DNA of 64,000 bases from NCBI GenBank assembly GCA_937982505.1, contig CALJLV010000066.1, positions 1-64,000 of the forward strand. The letters run 5' to 3'. The notes under the pieces are model-generated. The model did no database searches and was not told the origin of the DNA. It was given only the letters and a program-made list of their open reading frames with translations. Positions within the stretch are counted from its first letter, which is position 1. Every line of letters starts with the position of its first letter. A program made the position numbers and the translations under genes. The DNA comes from an uncultured Desulfobacteraceae bacterium (GTDB lineage: Bacteria > Desulfobacterota > Desulfobacteria > Desulfobacterales > UBA2174). Positions 1-8,932 of this stretch are shown one piece after another.

Positions 1-107
1 AATGTACCTATCAATGATTCATTATGTAGTGTTTTTTTTTGCAAGCAGAAGACGTCATACGATTTTAACTGACGTGACTGGAGTTCCGACGTGTGCTCTT
101 CCGATAT
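1..107. other. Sequencing-adapter sequence (not genomic)
   Basis: Positions 42-63 match the Illumina P7 flow-cell oligo with errors (CAAGCAGAAGACG-type start). Positions 74-107 match the TruSeq read-2 primer (GTGACTGGAGTTC-type start through GCTCTTCCGAT). The roughly 10 bases between them would be the index. Positions 1-31 begin AATGTAC and loosely resemble the Nanopore ligation adapter, followed by a T run at 32-40. The mismatches are of the kind expected in uncorrected long reads. The genomic sequence probably begins near 108. This segment should be masked before any homology or promoter analysis. Confidence 0.93.
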
Positions 108-167
108 GGCTACGGCGGATGACCAACTCCAAGCGACTCGCGTGAACTCACGCCACGGAGGTTCCCC

Positions 168-2531
168 ATGACTCCCCGCATCCAGCGGTTGCGGCAGGAC
201 AGCCTGGACGCCCGGCCCCGGATTTCGGCCGAAAGGGCCGTGCTGCTCACCGAATTTTACCACAGCGCCGCGGCCCGGGGCCGTTCCGTGCCCGTCCAGC
301 GGGCCCTGGCGTTCAAGCATATCTTGGAAAACAAGACGATCTGGATCGGCAAAGACGAACTGATCGTGGGCGAACGCGGACCGGCCCCCAAGGCCACCCC
401 CACCTATCCGGAGATCTGCCTGCATTCCCTCGAGGATCTGGAGATCCTCGACTCGCGGCCCAAGATCCCCTATGCCGTGGACGATGACACCCGGCGGATC
501 TATGCCGACAGAATCATCCCCTTCTGGCAGGGCCGCACCATCCGGGAGCGGATCTTCGCCCACATGAGCGATGAGTGGATCGCCGCTTACGAAGCCGGGA
601 TTTTCACCGAGTTCCAGGAGCAGCGCTCTCCGGGACACACCGCCGGCGGGGACAAGATCTTTCGCCTGGGCATGGCCGATCTGCGCCTGCAGATCGCTGA
701 GCAGCGCCACCGGCTCGATTTCTTCAACGACCCCGACGCCCTGGACCGCCAGGAGCAGCTGCGGGCCATGGACATCACCGCCCAAGCCCTCGTCGACTGG
801 GCCGTGCGCCATGCCCAGCGCCTGGAGGCCATGGCGGCGGCCGAAAGCGATGCCCAGCGCCGCGAAGAGCTGGCCCGGATGGCCCGCATTTGCCGGCGGG
901 TGCCGGCCCGGGCCCCGGAGACCTTTCACGAGGCCCTGCAGGCCTACTGGTTCGTCCACGTGGGCGTCATCACCGAACTCAACCCCTGGGACGCCTTCAA
1001 CCCCGGCCGCCTGGACCAGCATCTCTACCCCTTCTACCGGCGCGAGATCGCAGCCGGCACTCTCACCGAGGCGCGGGCCAAAGAGCTGCTGGGCGCCTTC
1101 TGGATCAAGTTCAATAACCACCCCGCGCCCCCCAAGACCGGGGTCACGGGCCAGGAGAGCAACACCTACACCGATTTCGCCCTCATCAACCTCGGGGGGG
1201 TGGACCGCGGCGGCGCCGACGCGGTCAACGACCTGACCTACCTGATCCTGGATGTCATCGAGGAGATGCGCCTGCTCCAGCCCAGCTCCATGGTCCAGCT
1301 GAGCAAGAAGAACCCGGACCGCTTCCTGCACCGGGCCCTGAAGATCGTGCGCACCGGTTTCGGCCAGCCGTCGGTCTTCAACACCGACGCCATCGTCCAG
1401 GAACTGGTGCGCCAGGGCAAGGAGATCGGCGACGCCCGGGAGGGCGGCGCCTCGGGGTGCGTGGAGGCCGGCGCCTTCGGCCGCGAGGCGTACATTCTCA
1501 CCGGGTATTTCAACCTGTCCAAGCTGGTGGAGCTGGCCCTCAACGGCGGGATGGACCCGCGCACCGGCCGGCAGCTCGGGCCGGCCACCGGCCCGGCGGA
1601 GGATTTCGCCGACTTCGAGGCCTTCTTTGAGGCCTGGCGCCGGCAGCTGGCCCATTTCATCGACCTGAAGATCCGGGGCAACAACGTCATCGAGCAGATC
1701 AACGCCCGCTGCATGCCGGTGCCGTTTCTCTCCCTGCTCATCGACGACTGCATCACCAAGGGCCGCGACTACAACGCCGGCGGGGCCCGCTACAACACCG
1801 CCTACATCCAGGGGGTGGGACTGGGCTCCACCACCGATGCCCTGGCGGCCGTCAAACACCACGTTTACGACCGCCGGACCCTGACCATGGCCGAACTCAA
1901 ACAGGCCCTGGCCGCCGATTTCGAAGGCTTCGAGGCCCTGCGGCGCCGGCTGCTGGACGACACCCCCAAGTACGGCAACGACGACGAGGAGGCCGACGCG
2001 GTGCTGCGCGAGGTTTTCGAGGCCTACTACGCCGCGGTCAACGGGCGGCCCAACACCCGGGGCGGCGTGCACCGGGTCAACCTGCTGCCCACCACCTGCC
2101 ACGTGTACTTCGGCAGCGTCATCGGGGCCCTGCCCGACGGCCGCCGGGCCGGCCAGCCGCTTTCGGAGGGGATCTCCCCGGTCCAGGGGGCCGACCGCAA
2201 CGGCCCCACAGCCGTGGTGCGCTCGGCGGCCAAGATCGACCACCTGCGCACCGGCGGGACCCTGCTCAACCAGAAGTTTCTGCCCCAGGTGCTGGCCGGC
2301 GAAGCCGGGATCCGCAAGCTGGGCCATCTGGTCCGCGGCTACTTCCGCCTGGACGGTCACCATATCCAGTTCAATGTGGTGGATGCCGAGACCCTGCGCC
2401 GGGCCCAGCGCCGCCCGCAGGACCACCGCGACCTCATCGTGCGCGTGGCCGGCTACAGCGATTACTTCGTGGACCTGACCCCCGAACTGCAGCAGGAGAT
2501 CATTCGGCGCACCGAACACGGCGACTGGTGA
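168..2531 (+). CDS. hypD: Glycyl radical enzyme, trans-4-hydroxy-L-proline dehydratase (HypD)
   Basis: Anaerobic glycyl radical enzyme that dehydrates trans-4-hydroxyproline to 1-pyrroline-5-carboxylate. The 787-residue chain has the thiyl Cys431 in GASGCVE and the radical Gly762 in RVAGYSDYF. The residues I recall as substrate-binding or catalytic in Clostridioides difficile HypD all occur at a constant offset of -3: Phe149, His157 (PGHT), Asp275, Ser331, Asp336, Phe337, Cys431, Glu433, Tyr447 and Gly762. That points to HypD rather than pyruvate formate-lyase, CutC or glycerol dehydratase. GGAGG at 157-161 lies 6 bases before the ATG, just after a small dyad (GCGTGA-AC-TCACGC, 140-153). The required radical SAM activase and a pyrroline-5-carboxylate reductase are not in this window and may lie upstream of the artificial end. 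The next gene, murB, is unrelated in function. Confidence 0.87.
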   Translation: MTPRIQRLRQDSLDARPRISAERAVLLTEFYHSAAARGRSVPVQRALAFKHILENKTIWIGKDELIVGERGPAPKATPTYPEICLHSLEDLEILDSRPKIPYAVDDDTRRIYADRIIPFWQGRTIRERIFAHMSDEWIAAYEAGIFTEFQEQRSPGHTAGGDKIFRLGMADLRLQIAEQRHRLDFFNDPDALDRQEQLRAMDITAQALVDWAVRHAQRLEAMAAAESDAQRREELARMARICRRVPARAPETFHEALQAYWFVHVGVITELNPWDAFNPGRLDQHLYPFYRREIAAGTLTEARAKELLGAFWIKFNNHPAPPKTGVTGQESNTYTDFALINLGGVDRGGADAVNDLTYLILDVIEEMRLLQPSSMVQLSKKNPDRFLHRALKIVRTGFGQPSVFNTDAIVQELVRQGKEIGDAREGGASGCVEAGAFGREAYILTGYFNLSKLVELALNGGMDPRTGRQLGPATGPAEDFADFEAFFEAWRRQLAHFIDLKIRGNNVIEQINARCMPVPFLSLLIDDCITKGRDYNAGGARYNTAYIQGVGLGSTTDALAAVKHHVYDRRTLTMAELKQALAADFEGFEALRRRLLDDTPKYGNDDEEADAVLREVFEAYYAAVNGRPNTRGGVHRVNLLPTTCHVYFGSVIGALPDGRRAGQPLSEGISPVQGADRNGPTAVVRSAAKIDHLRTGGTLLNQKFLPQVLAGEAGIRKLGHLVRGYFRLDGHHIQFNVVDAETLRRAQRRPQDHRDLIVRVAGYSDYFVDLTPELQQEIIRRTEHGDW

Positions 2532-2594
2532 CCGCCTGGCGCGCATCGGCCCGCGACGTTGCCAAAACGATCCGGCTAGGATAAGAGCGGCGCC

Positions 2595-3539
2595 ATGGCA
2601 CCTGCGCGCGCGGATCAATTGATCGATCTGTTCGGGCCGGCCCTTCGCAGGGCGGTCCCCCTGGCCCCCTACACCTGGATGCGGGTGGGCGGGCCGGCCG
2701 AATACTTCCTCGAAGCTTGCCGCCTGGAACAGATCGTGCGGGCACGCGCCTTTTGCCGTCGGCGCGCCATGCCCTTCGTGCTCCTGGGCGGGGCGAGCAA
2801 CGTGGTGGTGGACGATGCCGGCCTGGCCGGGCTGGTGGTGATCAACCGGGCCGCTCATCTGCGCTGGGATGCCGCCGGGCGGCGGGTGACGGTGGGGGCC
2901 GGCCACGATCTGGACCGCCTGGTGGCCCGGGTTTCCGCCCGGGGCTGGGGCGATCTGAGCTTTGCCGCCGGGATCCCCGGCACGGTGGGCGGCGGTCTGG
3001 TGGGCGGGGCCGGCGCCTACGGCCGGCTGCTGGCGGAAATGGTCCTCGGCGCCCGGGTGCTGCGCGGCGACGGGACCGTGGCCCAGACCCCGGTGGCCGA
3101 CCTGGGGGTCGCGTACCGGCGCAGCGCGGCCCTGGAGCGCGGCGACATCGTGCTCACGGTTACCTGCGGCCCCTTTACCCCATCCGATCCCGTCTGTCTG
3201 GCCGAGCGCATCGCCCAGATCAAGGCCGACCGCGCCGGCAAGCATCCCCCCGCGGATCTGCCCTGCGCCGGCTCCTTTTTCAAGAATCTGCCGCCCCCGG
3301 CGCCCGGCGCCCAGCGCCTGGCCGCGGGCCGCATCCTGGACGAGTGCGGGGCCAAGGGGCTTTGCCAGGGCGGAGCGGCCGTCTTTGCCCGCCACGCCAA
3401 CATCATCGTCAACACGGGGGCGGCCACGGCCGCCGACATCCGGGGCCTGGCCGAACGCATGGCCAACCTGGTTCTGGCGCGCCGGGGGGTCACCCTGGAA
3501 CCCGAGGTACGCTTTCTGACCAACCGGCTCCCCCCGTAA
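2595..3539 (+). CDS. murB: UDP-N-acetylenolpyruvoylglucosamine reductase MurB
   Basis: Cytoplasmic flavoenzyme that makes UDP-N-acetylmuramate with NADPH, the second committed step of peptidoglycan synthesis. The 314-residue chain has the family order: FAD-binding start with TWMRVGGPAEYF and LLGGASNVVV, then IPGTVGGGLVGGAGAYG, YRRS, GSFFKN carrying the proton-donor Ser227, and a C-terminal LEPEVRFL with the conserved Glu. The compact C-terminal domain fits the type II MurB class. It sits 63 bases after hypD, away from the usual mur cluster. The ATG at 2595 has only a weak purine tract upstream (AGGATAAGAG), but the domain begins right at this start. Confidence 0.93.
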   Translation: MAPARADQLIDLFGPALRRAVPLAPYTWMRVGGPAEYFLEACRLEQIVRARAFCRRRAMPFVLLGGASNVVVDDAGLAGLVVINRAAHLRWDAAGRRVTVGAGHDLDRLVARVSARGWGDLSFAAGIPGTVGGGLVGGAGAYGRLLAEMVLGARVLRGDGTVAQTPVADLGVAYRRSAALERGDIVLTVTCGPFTPSDPVCLAERIAQIKADRAGKHPPADLPCAGSFFKNLPPPAPGAQRLAAGRILDECGAKGLCQGGAAVFARHANIIVNTGAATAADIRGLAERMANLVLARRGVTLEPEVRFLTNRLPP

Positions 3540-3559
3540 GCGGGAAAGGAACAGGCGGA

Positions 3560-3967
3560 ATGGAACGAGACCCCATCGCCCAAATCCTCACCACCGAGGC
3601 CTTGGCACGTATTTTCCCCCCCCACAGGGCCGACCGCTTCTTCGAAGCCCTCTACGGCGATGTGGCCGAAGGGGCCTACGACATCCGGCTGGTGTATCAG
3701 GGGTACTCCGGCGACGAACTCCTGCTGGGCCTGGAACTGCATCAGCGTCCGGGCAAATGTCTGGCCTGCCACCTGACCTACGGCCTGCCCGCAGTGTTCG
3801 GCCGCCATCCGCGCATCGACATCCCCGGCGTGGTCGAGGCGGTGCTTGGCCTTCTGGAAAAAAGCCCGTCCGAGATCGCCTGGCGACTGGGAGCCACCCA
3901 GGAACGGCGACCCGGGCTGCACCTGGTGCCGCTGTTCATCCGTTTCGAAAAAACCGGCCCCACGTGA
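3560..3967 (+). CDS. Conserved hypothetical protein, 135 aa
   Basis: I do not recognise a named domain. It is a compact acidic cytoplasmic protein starting MERDPIAQILT, with no signal peptide or membrane segment. A motif-like stretch FPPHRADRFFEALYGDVAEGAYDIRL is followed by a mixed region with a single CLAC cysteine pair. Length and style resemble a small family I associate with sulfate reducers and sometimes carrying a misleading homeobox name, but I cannot verify this. The ATG lies 20 bases after the murB stop, preceded by GGGAAAGGAACAGG as a plausible ribosome site, so co-transcription with murB is likely. Confidence 0.72.
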   Translation: MERDPIAQILTTEALARIFPPHRADRFFEALYGDVAEGAYDIRLVYQGYSGDELLLGLELHQRPGKCLACHLTYGLPAVFGRHPRIDIPGVVEAVLGLLEKSPSEIAWRLGATQERRPGLHLVPLFIRFEKTGPT

Positions 3968-4012
3968 GCACCGGCCCCGCGCCGGGATGAAACGCAGCGA
4001 CAAGGATCCCTC

Positions 4013-4849
4013 ATGCCCCAAGACCAGGTTCAGATCACCATTCTGGTGGACAATCAGGCCGGCCCCGGCTTGGCCGTAGAGCACGGCTTTTCCCTGTGGA
4101 TCGAAACGCGCCACCGCCGGATCCTCTTCGACACGGGCCAGGGACAGGCCCTGTGGCCCAACACCCGGGCCCTGGGAGTCGATCCAGCGGCGGCCGACAC
4201 CCTGGTGCTCAGCCACGGCCATTACGATCATACCGGCGGGATAGCCAGGGTCCTGGAAATCAACCCGGCCTGCAGGGTGTACGGCCATCCGGGGATCGTC
4301 GCGCCACGCTGGGCCGTGCGCGACGGCGAGACCCGCGCCATCGGCATCCCCGCCCCGTCCCTGGCGGCCGTCGAGGGATTGGCCCCGGCCCGCCGGACCT
4401 GGGTGTCGGCGCCCCTGCCGCTCGGGCCGCGCATGGGGCTCACCGGGCCCATCGCGCGCTGCACGGACTTCGAGGATCCGGGAGGCCCGTTCTTCCTCGA
4501 CCCCGCGGGGCGCCACCCCGATCCCATCAGCGACGACCTGGCCCTGTGGATCGACACCCGTCACGGAGTGGTGGTCTGCGTCGGATGCTGCCATGCCGGC
4601 CTGGTGAACACCTTGGCGCAGGTGCGCCGGATCAATGGCCAGAAACCGATCCACGCCCTCATCGGCGGGTTTCATCTGGTGGCGGCCGGCCGCCTGCGGC
4701 TGGATCGTACCATCGCAACCCTGCGCGGGCTGCAGCCGGCCCTGGTGGTCCCCTGCCACTGCACCGGCGAGCCGGCCATGGCGGCTTTGCAGGCCGCGAT
4801 GCCCGAGCAGGTTCGATTCGGCGCGGCCGGAACGGTCTATCGCTTTTAG
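4013..4849 (+). CDS. MBL-fold metallohydrolase, COG1237 type
   Basis: Cytoplasmic metallo-beta-lactamase-fold protein of 278 aa. The metal-binding motifs are LVLSHGHYDHTGG near residues 65-77, GCCHAGLVNT near 190 and a late PCHCTGE near 247. The GGFHL segment and Cys-His pairs are typical of the COG1237 group, annotated as dihydropterin ribofuranosylaminobenzene 5'-phosphate synthase-like after archaeal methanopterin enzymes. In bacteria the substrate is usually unknown, so no specific reaction is claimed. It starts 45 bases after the preceding gene and probably belongs to the same transcript. The ATG at 4013 follows a GACAAGGAT tract. Confidence 0.85.
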   Translation: MPQDQVQITILVDNQAGPGLAVEHGFSLWIETRHRRILFDTGQGQALWPNTRALGVDPAAADTLVLSHGHYDHTGGIARVLEINPACRVYGHPGIVAPRWAVRDGETRAIGIPAPSLAAVEGLAPARRTWVSAPLPLGPRMGLTGPIARCTDFEDPGGPFFLDPAGRHPDPISDDLALWIDTRHGVVVCVGCCHAGLVNTLAQVRRINGQKPIHALIGGFHLVAAGRLRLDRTIATLRGLQPALVVPCHCTGEPAMAALQAAMPEQVRFGAAGTVYRF

Positions 4850-4989
4850 ACCCGGATTTTTTCCAGGACACGGACCGGCGCTTGGTGCTATGCTGATCTT
4901 ATCCGGCCCTCACCGGGCCATGGCGTGTCGCTCGGCGCGCCATTTCTTTTTTGGAAAGGCCCCATGCCGGGCCGGAAAGGAAACGACCC

Positions 4990-5814
4990 ATGGATCTTGC
5001 CCAACTCGAAGCGACCCCGTCCTGGGAATGGCCCGAGGACGCCCGAAACCGGATTCTGGCGACCCTCCAGGACGCGGCCAGCGACACCGAGACACGCATG
5101 CTGGCCGCCTACCTGGCCGGCGACGCCGCCGTGGTGGACGACGAAATGGCCGGGGCTCTGCTGAACGCCGTGGCCGACCCGAAGGCCGCCGAGCTGCTCC
5201 GGGCCCAGGCGGCCATCGCCCTGGGGCCCGCTCTGGAACACGCCGACATCATGGGCTTTGACGATGAGGAAGAGATTCTCATCAGCGAAGATCGCTTCGA
5301 AGCCATCCAGAAGCGGCTCAAGTCCGTTTTCGATGACCCGCAAACCCCCAAGGAGGTCCGCCGGCGGGTGCTGGAAGCATCGGTGCGCGCCCCCATGGGC
5401 TGGCACGCCCAGGCCGTTCGCCAGGCCTTTGCCTCCCAGGACGACCAGTGGCGCCTCACCGCGGTCTTTGGGATGCAGTACATCGAAGGCTTCGAGACCG
5501 AGATCCTCGCCTGCCTCGACGATCCGGATCCGGAGATTCACCTGGAGGCCGTCACCGCAGCCGGCAGCTGGGAGCTGGAGGCCGCCTGGGATCACGTGGC
5601 GGCCCTGGTGCGCGGCGCTCAGACGGCCAAGGACCTGCGCCTGGCCGCCATCGAGGCGGCCGTCACGATCCGGCCCGAGCAGGTGCAAGCCCTCTTTGAC
5701 GGCCTGCTGGGCCACGAGGATGAAGAGATCGTCGAAGCGGTCCGGGAGGCGCTGGCCATGGCCGAAGCGATTCTGGAAGGCGATGACGACGATCCGGACG
5801 AAGACCAGGACTGA
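4990..5814 (+). CDS. HEAT-repeat protein
   Basis: Soluble all-helical protein of 274 aa made of degenerate HEAT/PBS-lyase-like repeats: LLRAQAAIALGPAL, WRLTAVFGMQYI, EIHLEAVTAAGSW, DLRLAAIEAAV and EIVEAVREALAMAEA. The tail is strongly acidic (DDDDPDEDQD). Such repeats are scaffolds for protein contacts, so no catalytic role is expected. I chose ATG 4990 over an earlier in-frame ATG at 4951 because GGAAAGGAAA lies just before it and the earlier residues look non-coding. The gene ends the first rightward gene set and faces the converging flavoprotein gene. Confidence 0.82.
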   Translation: MDLAQLEATPSWEWPEDARNRILATLQDAASDTETRMLAAYLAGDAAVVDDEMAGALLNAVADPKAAELLRAQAAIALGPALEHADIMGFDDEEEILISEDRFEAIQKRLKSVFDDPQTPKEVRRRVLEASVRAPMGWHAQAVRQAFASQDDQWRLTAVFGMQYIEGFETEILACLDDPDPEIHLEAVTAAGSWELEAAWDHVAALVRGAQTAKDLRLAAIEAAVTIRPEQVQALFDGLLGHEDEEIVEAVREALAMAEAILEGDDDDPDEDQD

Positions 5815-5886
5815 CCCTGCCTGCGGTCGCCGGCCATCGCTCCGGTTTCTTCCTGAAAACCGAGAAAGGCGGCGAAGCCTGCGGCG

Positions 5887-7488
5887 TTACGCTTTGGACC
5901 GCCCTGCCGGAAGGCTTTTGACGATCTGGGCCACGCGCCGGGCCACGTTCTGCCCGTCGATGGCCGCCGAGACAATCCCTCCGGCATACCCGGCCCCCTC
6001 CCCGCACGGATAGAGGCCGTCGAGCCCCGGCGCCATGAGGGTGGCCGGATCGCGCACGATGCGCACCGGAGCGCTGGTGCGCGATTCCACCGCCAGCACC
6101 AGGGCCGAGGCGGTCAGGAACCCCTTGCAACGCTGGCCGAAAAGAGTGAAGGCCGCCTGGAGGCGCCGGGCGACCCCTTCGGGCAGAAGGGCGTGCACCG
6201 GGGCGGCGACGCATCCGGGCCGGTAGGAGCTGGGCGGCAGCGAGGCGGAAAGCCGTCCGGCCACGAAGTCGGTCATGCGCTGGGCCGGGGCCCGCAGCCC
6301 CCCGCCGGCGGCGGAAAAGACGGCCCGCTCCACCGCTTCCTGAAAATGCAGCGCGGCCAGTGGATCGTCGGCCCTCAGGCCGGGAATATCCGCCAGACGG
6401 ATTTCCACCACCAGGCCGGCATTGGCCAGGGGGGCGCCCCGGCCGGCCATGCTCATCCCGTTGATCACCAGCTCCCCCGGAGCCGTGCTGGCCGGAATCA
6501 CATGCCCGCCGGGACACATGCAGAAGGAAAAGACCCCGCGCCCCGCGATCTGGGCCGCCAGGCGGTAGGTGGCGGGAGGCAGTTGGGGCGGGCGGGCGGC
6601 CAGGCGGTACTGAATCCGGTCGATGAGCGCCTGGGGATGCTCCAGGCGCACCCCCAGGGCAAAGGGCTTGGCCTCCAGGCGTGCCCCGTGCCGCCCCAGC
6701 ATCGTGTAGACGTCCCGGGCCGAGTGGCCCGCGGCCAGGATCACGGCGGCCGCCGGCCACTCCCGGCCGTCGGCCGTCACCACCGCCCGGACCCGATCCC
6801 GACGGCACACCAGATCCACCACCTGCCGGCCGAAATGCACGTCTCCGCCGGCCTCCAGGATGGTGCGGCGCAGGCGCGTCACGATGCGCGGCAAGCGGTT
6901 GGAGCCGATATGGGGGTGGGCGTCCACCAGGATGTCCGGGTGAGCGCCGTGGGCCACCAGACAGGCCAGCACCCGCCCCACGTCCCCGCGCTTGGTGGAG
7001 CGGGTGTAGAGCTTGCCGTCCGAATAGGCCCCGGCCCCGCCCTCGCCGAAACAGTAGTTGGAATCCGGCGCCACCCGCCCCTCCCGGTGCAGCCGGGCGA
7101 TGTCATAGCGCCGGGCCTTGACGTCCAGGCCCCGCTCCAGGACCACGGGGCGCACCCCCTGGGCCAGCAGCTCCAGGGCCGCGAAATACCCAGCCGGACC
7201 GGCGCCCACGATCACCACCGGCGGCCCGTGCCGCCTGGGCGCGGCCAGGGGCGGCGGCAGAAAAGACGGGGCCGCCGGATCGGACGCCCCCAGGCCCACC
7301 ACCAGTTCGTAGCAGGGCGGGCTGGACCGAGCATCGATGCTGCGGCGCAGCACGCGAAAGGGGGGCGGATCGCTCCCGGCCTCCAGGCCCAGGGCAAGAG
7401 CCAGGCGCCGGGCAAGATCGGTTCGGTCCTGAATCCGGTCCGCGGGGATGCGCAAGGTAATGCGGTCAGGTGGGGATTTGATCTGCAT
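5887..7488 (-). CDS. NAD(P)/FAD-dependent dehydrogenase, COG2509 family
   Basis: Predicted FAD-dependent dehydrogenase of 533 aa. After an N-terminal ~90-residue domain typical of COG2509, the dinucleotide fold appears at VVIVGAGPAGYFAAL with ERG at the end of the second strand. FGEGGAGAYSDGKLYTR and CMCPGGHVIPA are family hallmarks. A C-terminal GLYPCGEGAGYAGGIVSAAIDG closes the FAD site. The family is widespread and its physiological substrate is unresolved. It is transcribed divergently from yhbY with 114 bases between starts. The ATG at 7488 has no strong Shine-Dalgarno sequence. Only 72 bases separate its stop from the converging HEAT-repeat gene. Confidence 0.88.
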   Translation of the reverse strand: MQIKSPPDRITLRIPADRIQDRTDLARRLALALGLEAGSDPPPFRVLRRSIDARSSPPCYELVVGLGASDPAAPSFLPPPLAAPRRHGPPVVIVGAGPAGYFAALELLAQGVRPVVLERGLDVKARRYDIARLHREGRVAPDSNYCFGEGGAGAYSDGKLYTRSTKRGDVGRVLACLVAHGAHPDILVDAHPHIGSNRLPRIVTRLRRTILEAGGDVHFGRQVVDLVCRRDRVRAVVTADGREWPAAAVILAAGHSARDVYTMLGRHGARLEAKPFALGVRLEHPQALIDRIQYRLAARPPQLPPATYRLAAQIAGRGVFSFCMCPGGHVIPASTAPGELVINGMSMAGRGAPLANAGLVVEIRLADIPGLRADDPLAALHFQEAVERAVFSAAGGGLRAPAQRMTDFVAGRLSASLPPSSYRPGCVAAPVHALLPEGVARRLQAAFTLFGQRCKGFLTASALVLAVESRTSAPVRIVRDPATLMAPGLDGLYPCGEGAGYAGGIVSAAIDGQNVARRVAQIVKSLPAGRSKA

Positions 7489-7496
7489 AACAGGGC

Positions 7497-7523
7497 TTTA
7501 CAGAAATCTTTAGGTGGTATAAG
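7497..7523 (+). promoter_or_regulatory. Possible sigma-70 promoter for yhbY
   Basis: TTTACA at 7497-7502 (one mismatch to TTGACA) and TATAAG at 7518-7523 (one mismatch to TATAAT) are separated by 15 bases. That is shorter than the preferred 17, which lowers confidence. The yhbY start is 80 bases downstream. Confidence 0.35.
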
Positions 7524-7602
7524 GACGCGCCCACGCCGGGCGCCCCAGCGGTCCCGGATGCGTCTGGTCGCCAATCCTTCCCGTCAAGAGGTGGAAACGG
7601 TC

Positions 7603-7926
7603 ATGGATGTCTTGTCTGGATCTCAACGCAAGTATCTGCGCGGGCTGGCCCATGCCCTGCGGCCGGTGATCCTCATCGGCCAGCAGGGGCTCAGCGATGC
7701 CCTGGTGGCCTCCATGGAGGCCAATCTGAGGCGCCATGAGCTGATCAAGGTTCATTTCAACGAGTTCAAGGAAAAGCCGGTGAAACAGGAGCTGAGCCAG
7801 ACCCTGGCCCGGCGCACCGGCGCCCACCTGGTGGGGCTGATCGGCCACACGGCCATATTCTACCGCCCCCATCCCCAGGAAGAGAAGCGCCTCATCCGCC
7901 TTCCCCCCCGGGCCACAGCCGCCTGA
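7603..7926 (+). CDS. yhbY: CRS1/YhbY-domain RNA-binding protein, ribosome assembly factor
   Basis: Small RNA-binding protein (107 aa) of the YhbY/CRM family, which associates with pre-50S ribosomal particles. The whole chain is one CRM domain: LSGSQRKYLRGLAHALRPVILIGQQGLSDALV, then HELIKVHFNEF, and the end GLIGHTAIFYRPH. ATG 7603 is preferred because CAAGAGGTGG lies a few bases before it and the fold starts immediately. A much longer in-frame open reading frame upstream is only the antisense shadow of the flavoprotein gene. Single-gene unit converging on rarD. Confidence 0.9.
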   Translation: MDVLSGSQRKYLRGLAHALRPVILIGQQGLSDALVASMEANLRRHELIKVHFNEFKEKPVKQELSQTLARRTGAHLVGLIGHTAIFYRPHPQEEKRLIRLPPRATAA

Positions 7927-7981
7927 CCGATCCCCCACGGCACCGCTCGCCGCGGCGCGGCGCCCGGATGACGCGGCCCGT

Positions 7982-8932
7982 TCAATGCCGGGCGGACGCC
8001 TGAGGGCCGGACGAAGCGGTCCGGCCCCGGCCGGCGGCCACGGCATCGGCCGAATAGAGGGCCAGGCCGGCCCAGATCAGGACGAAGGTCAGCCAGCGCA
8101 TCGTCCCCACCGGCTCCTGGTAGCGCCAGACGGCCAGCAGGAACATGCAGCTGGGGGCGATATACTGGAGCAGGCCGATGGTGGCCAGATGCAGCCGCCG
8201 GGCCCCGAGGTTGAAGAGCAGCAGCGGCAGGGCGGTGACCATGGCGCTGCCGCACAGCAGCAGGTCGATTTGCCGGCCGGCGTGCAGGAAAGTGCCCCGG
8301 CCGATCGCCTCCAGATAGATCAGGACGGCCAGCGAGGGAACGGCCAGAAGAAGGGTCTCCACCGTCAGCCCCACCAAGGCCCCCACCGCGGCCATCTTGC
8401 GCGCCAGCCCGTAAATCCCGAAACTCAAGGCCAGGGCCAGGGAAATCCAGGGAACGCGGCCGTACTGGGCCGTCTGGATCGCCACCCCCAGGGCGGCCAG
8501 AGCCACGGCCCAGCGCTGCATGCGGCGCAGCCGCTCCCCGAGAAAGGCGACCCCCAGCAGCACGTTGATCAGGGGATTGATGTAATAGCCCAGGCTGGCT
8601 TCCAGCACATGTCCGCTGTTCACAGCCCAGATATAGATCAGCCAGTTGGCGGCCACCAGCAGGGAGGTGGCCCCCAGCAGGGCCAGGGTGCGCGGCTGCG
8701 CCAGGGCCTGCCGGAAGTCGCCCCCGCGGCCGGAAAGCATCACCAGGGGCAGCAGGACGGCCAGGGACCAGACAATGCGGTGGAGGATGATCTCCCCGGG
8801 CGCCACCGAGGCGATGAGTTTCCAGTAGAGGGGACTCAGCCCCCAGATGATAAAGGCAACCGCCGCACACCCCAGGCCCGCTGCGTCCGGGGTGGTGGAG
8901 AACGATTCGAATTTTAAAGAAAAAGTCGGCAT
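7982..8932 (-). CDS. rarD: EamA/DMT-family transporter RarD
   Basis: Inner-membrane drug/metabolite transporter superfamily member, 316 aa, with two EamA halves and about ten hydrophobic helices. The first half has AAVAFIIWGLSPLYWK and the highly characteristic NWLIYIWAVNSGHVLEASLGYYINPL. The second half contains LGYYINPL-proximal helices through LLQYIAPSCMFLLAVWRYQEP. These match RarD proteins, whose substrate is uncertain (chloramphenicol sensitivity was the original phenotype). Ends 55 bases from the converging yhbY. The ATG at 8932 is the only good start before the first helix. Confidence 0.88.
   Translation of the reverse strand: MPTFSLKFESFSTTPDAAGLGCAAVAFIIWGLSPLYWKLIASVAPGEIILHRIVWSLAVLLPLVMLSGRGGDFRQALAQPRTLALLGATSLLVAANWLIYIWAVNSGHVLEASLGYYINPLINVLLGVAFLGERLRRMQRWAVALAALGVAIQTAQYGRVPWISLALALSFGIYGLARKMAAVGALVGLTVETLLLAVPSLAVLIYLEAIGRGTFLHAGRQIDLLLCGSAMVTALPLLLFNLGARRLHLATIGLLQYIAPSCMFLLAVWRYQEPVGTMRWLTFVLIWAGLALYSADAVAAGRGRTASSGPQASARH

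Noticed and set aside
6193..7602. Long N-terminal extension of the yhbY frame
   Set aside because: Antisense to the COG2509 flavoprotein. The YhbY domain and ribosome site begin at 7603.
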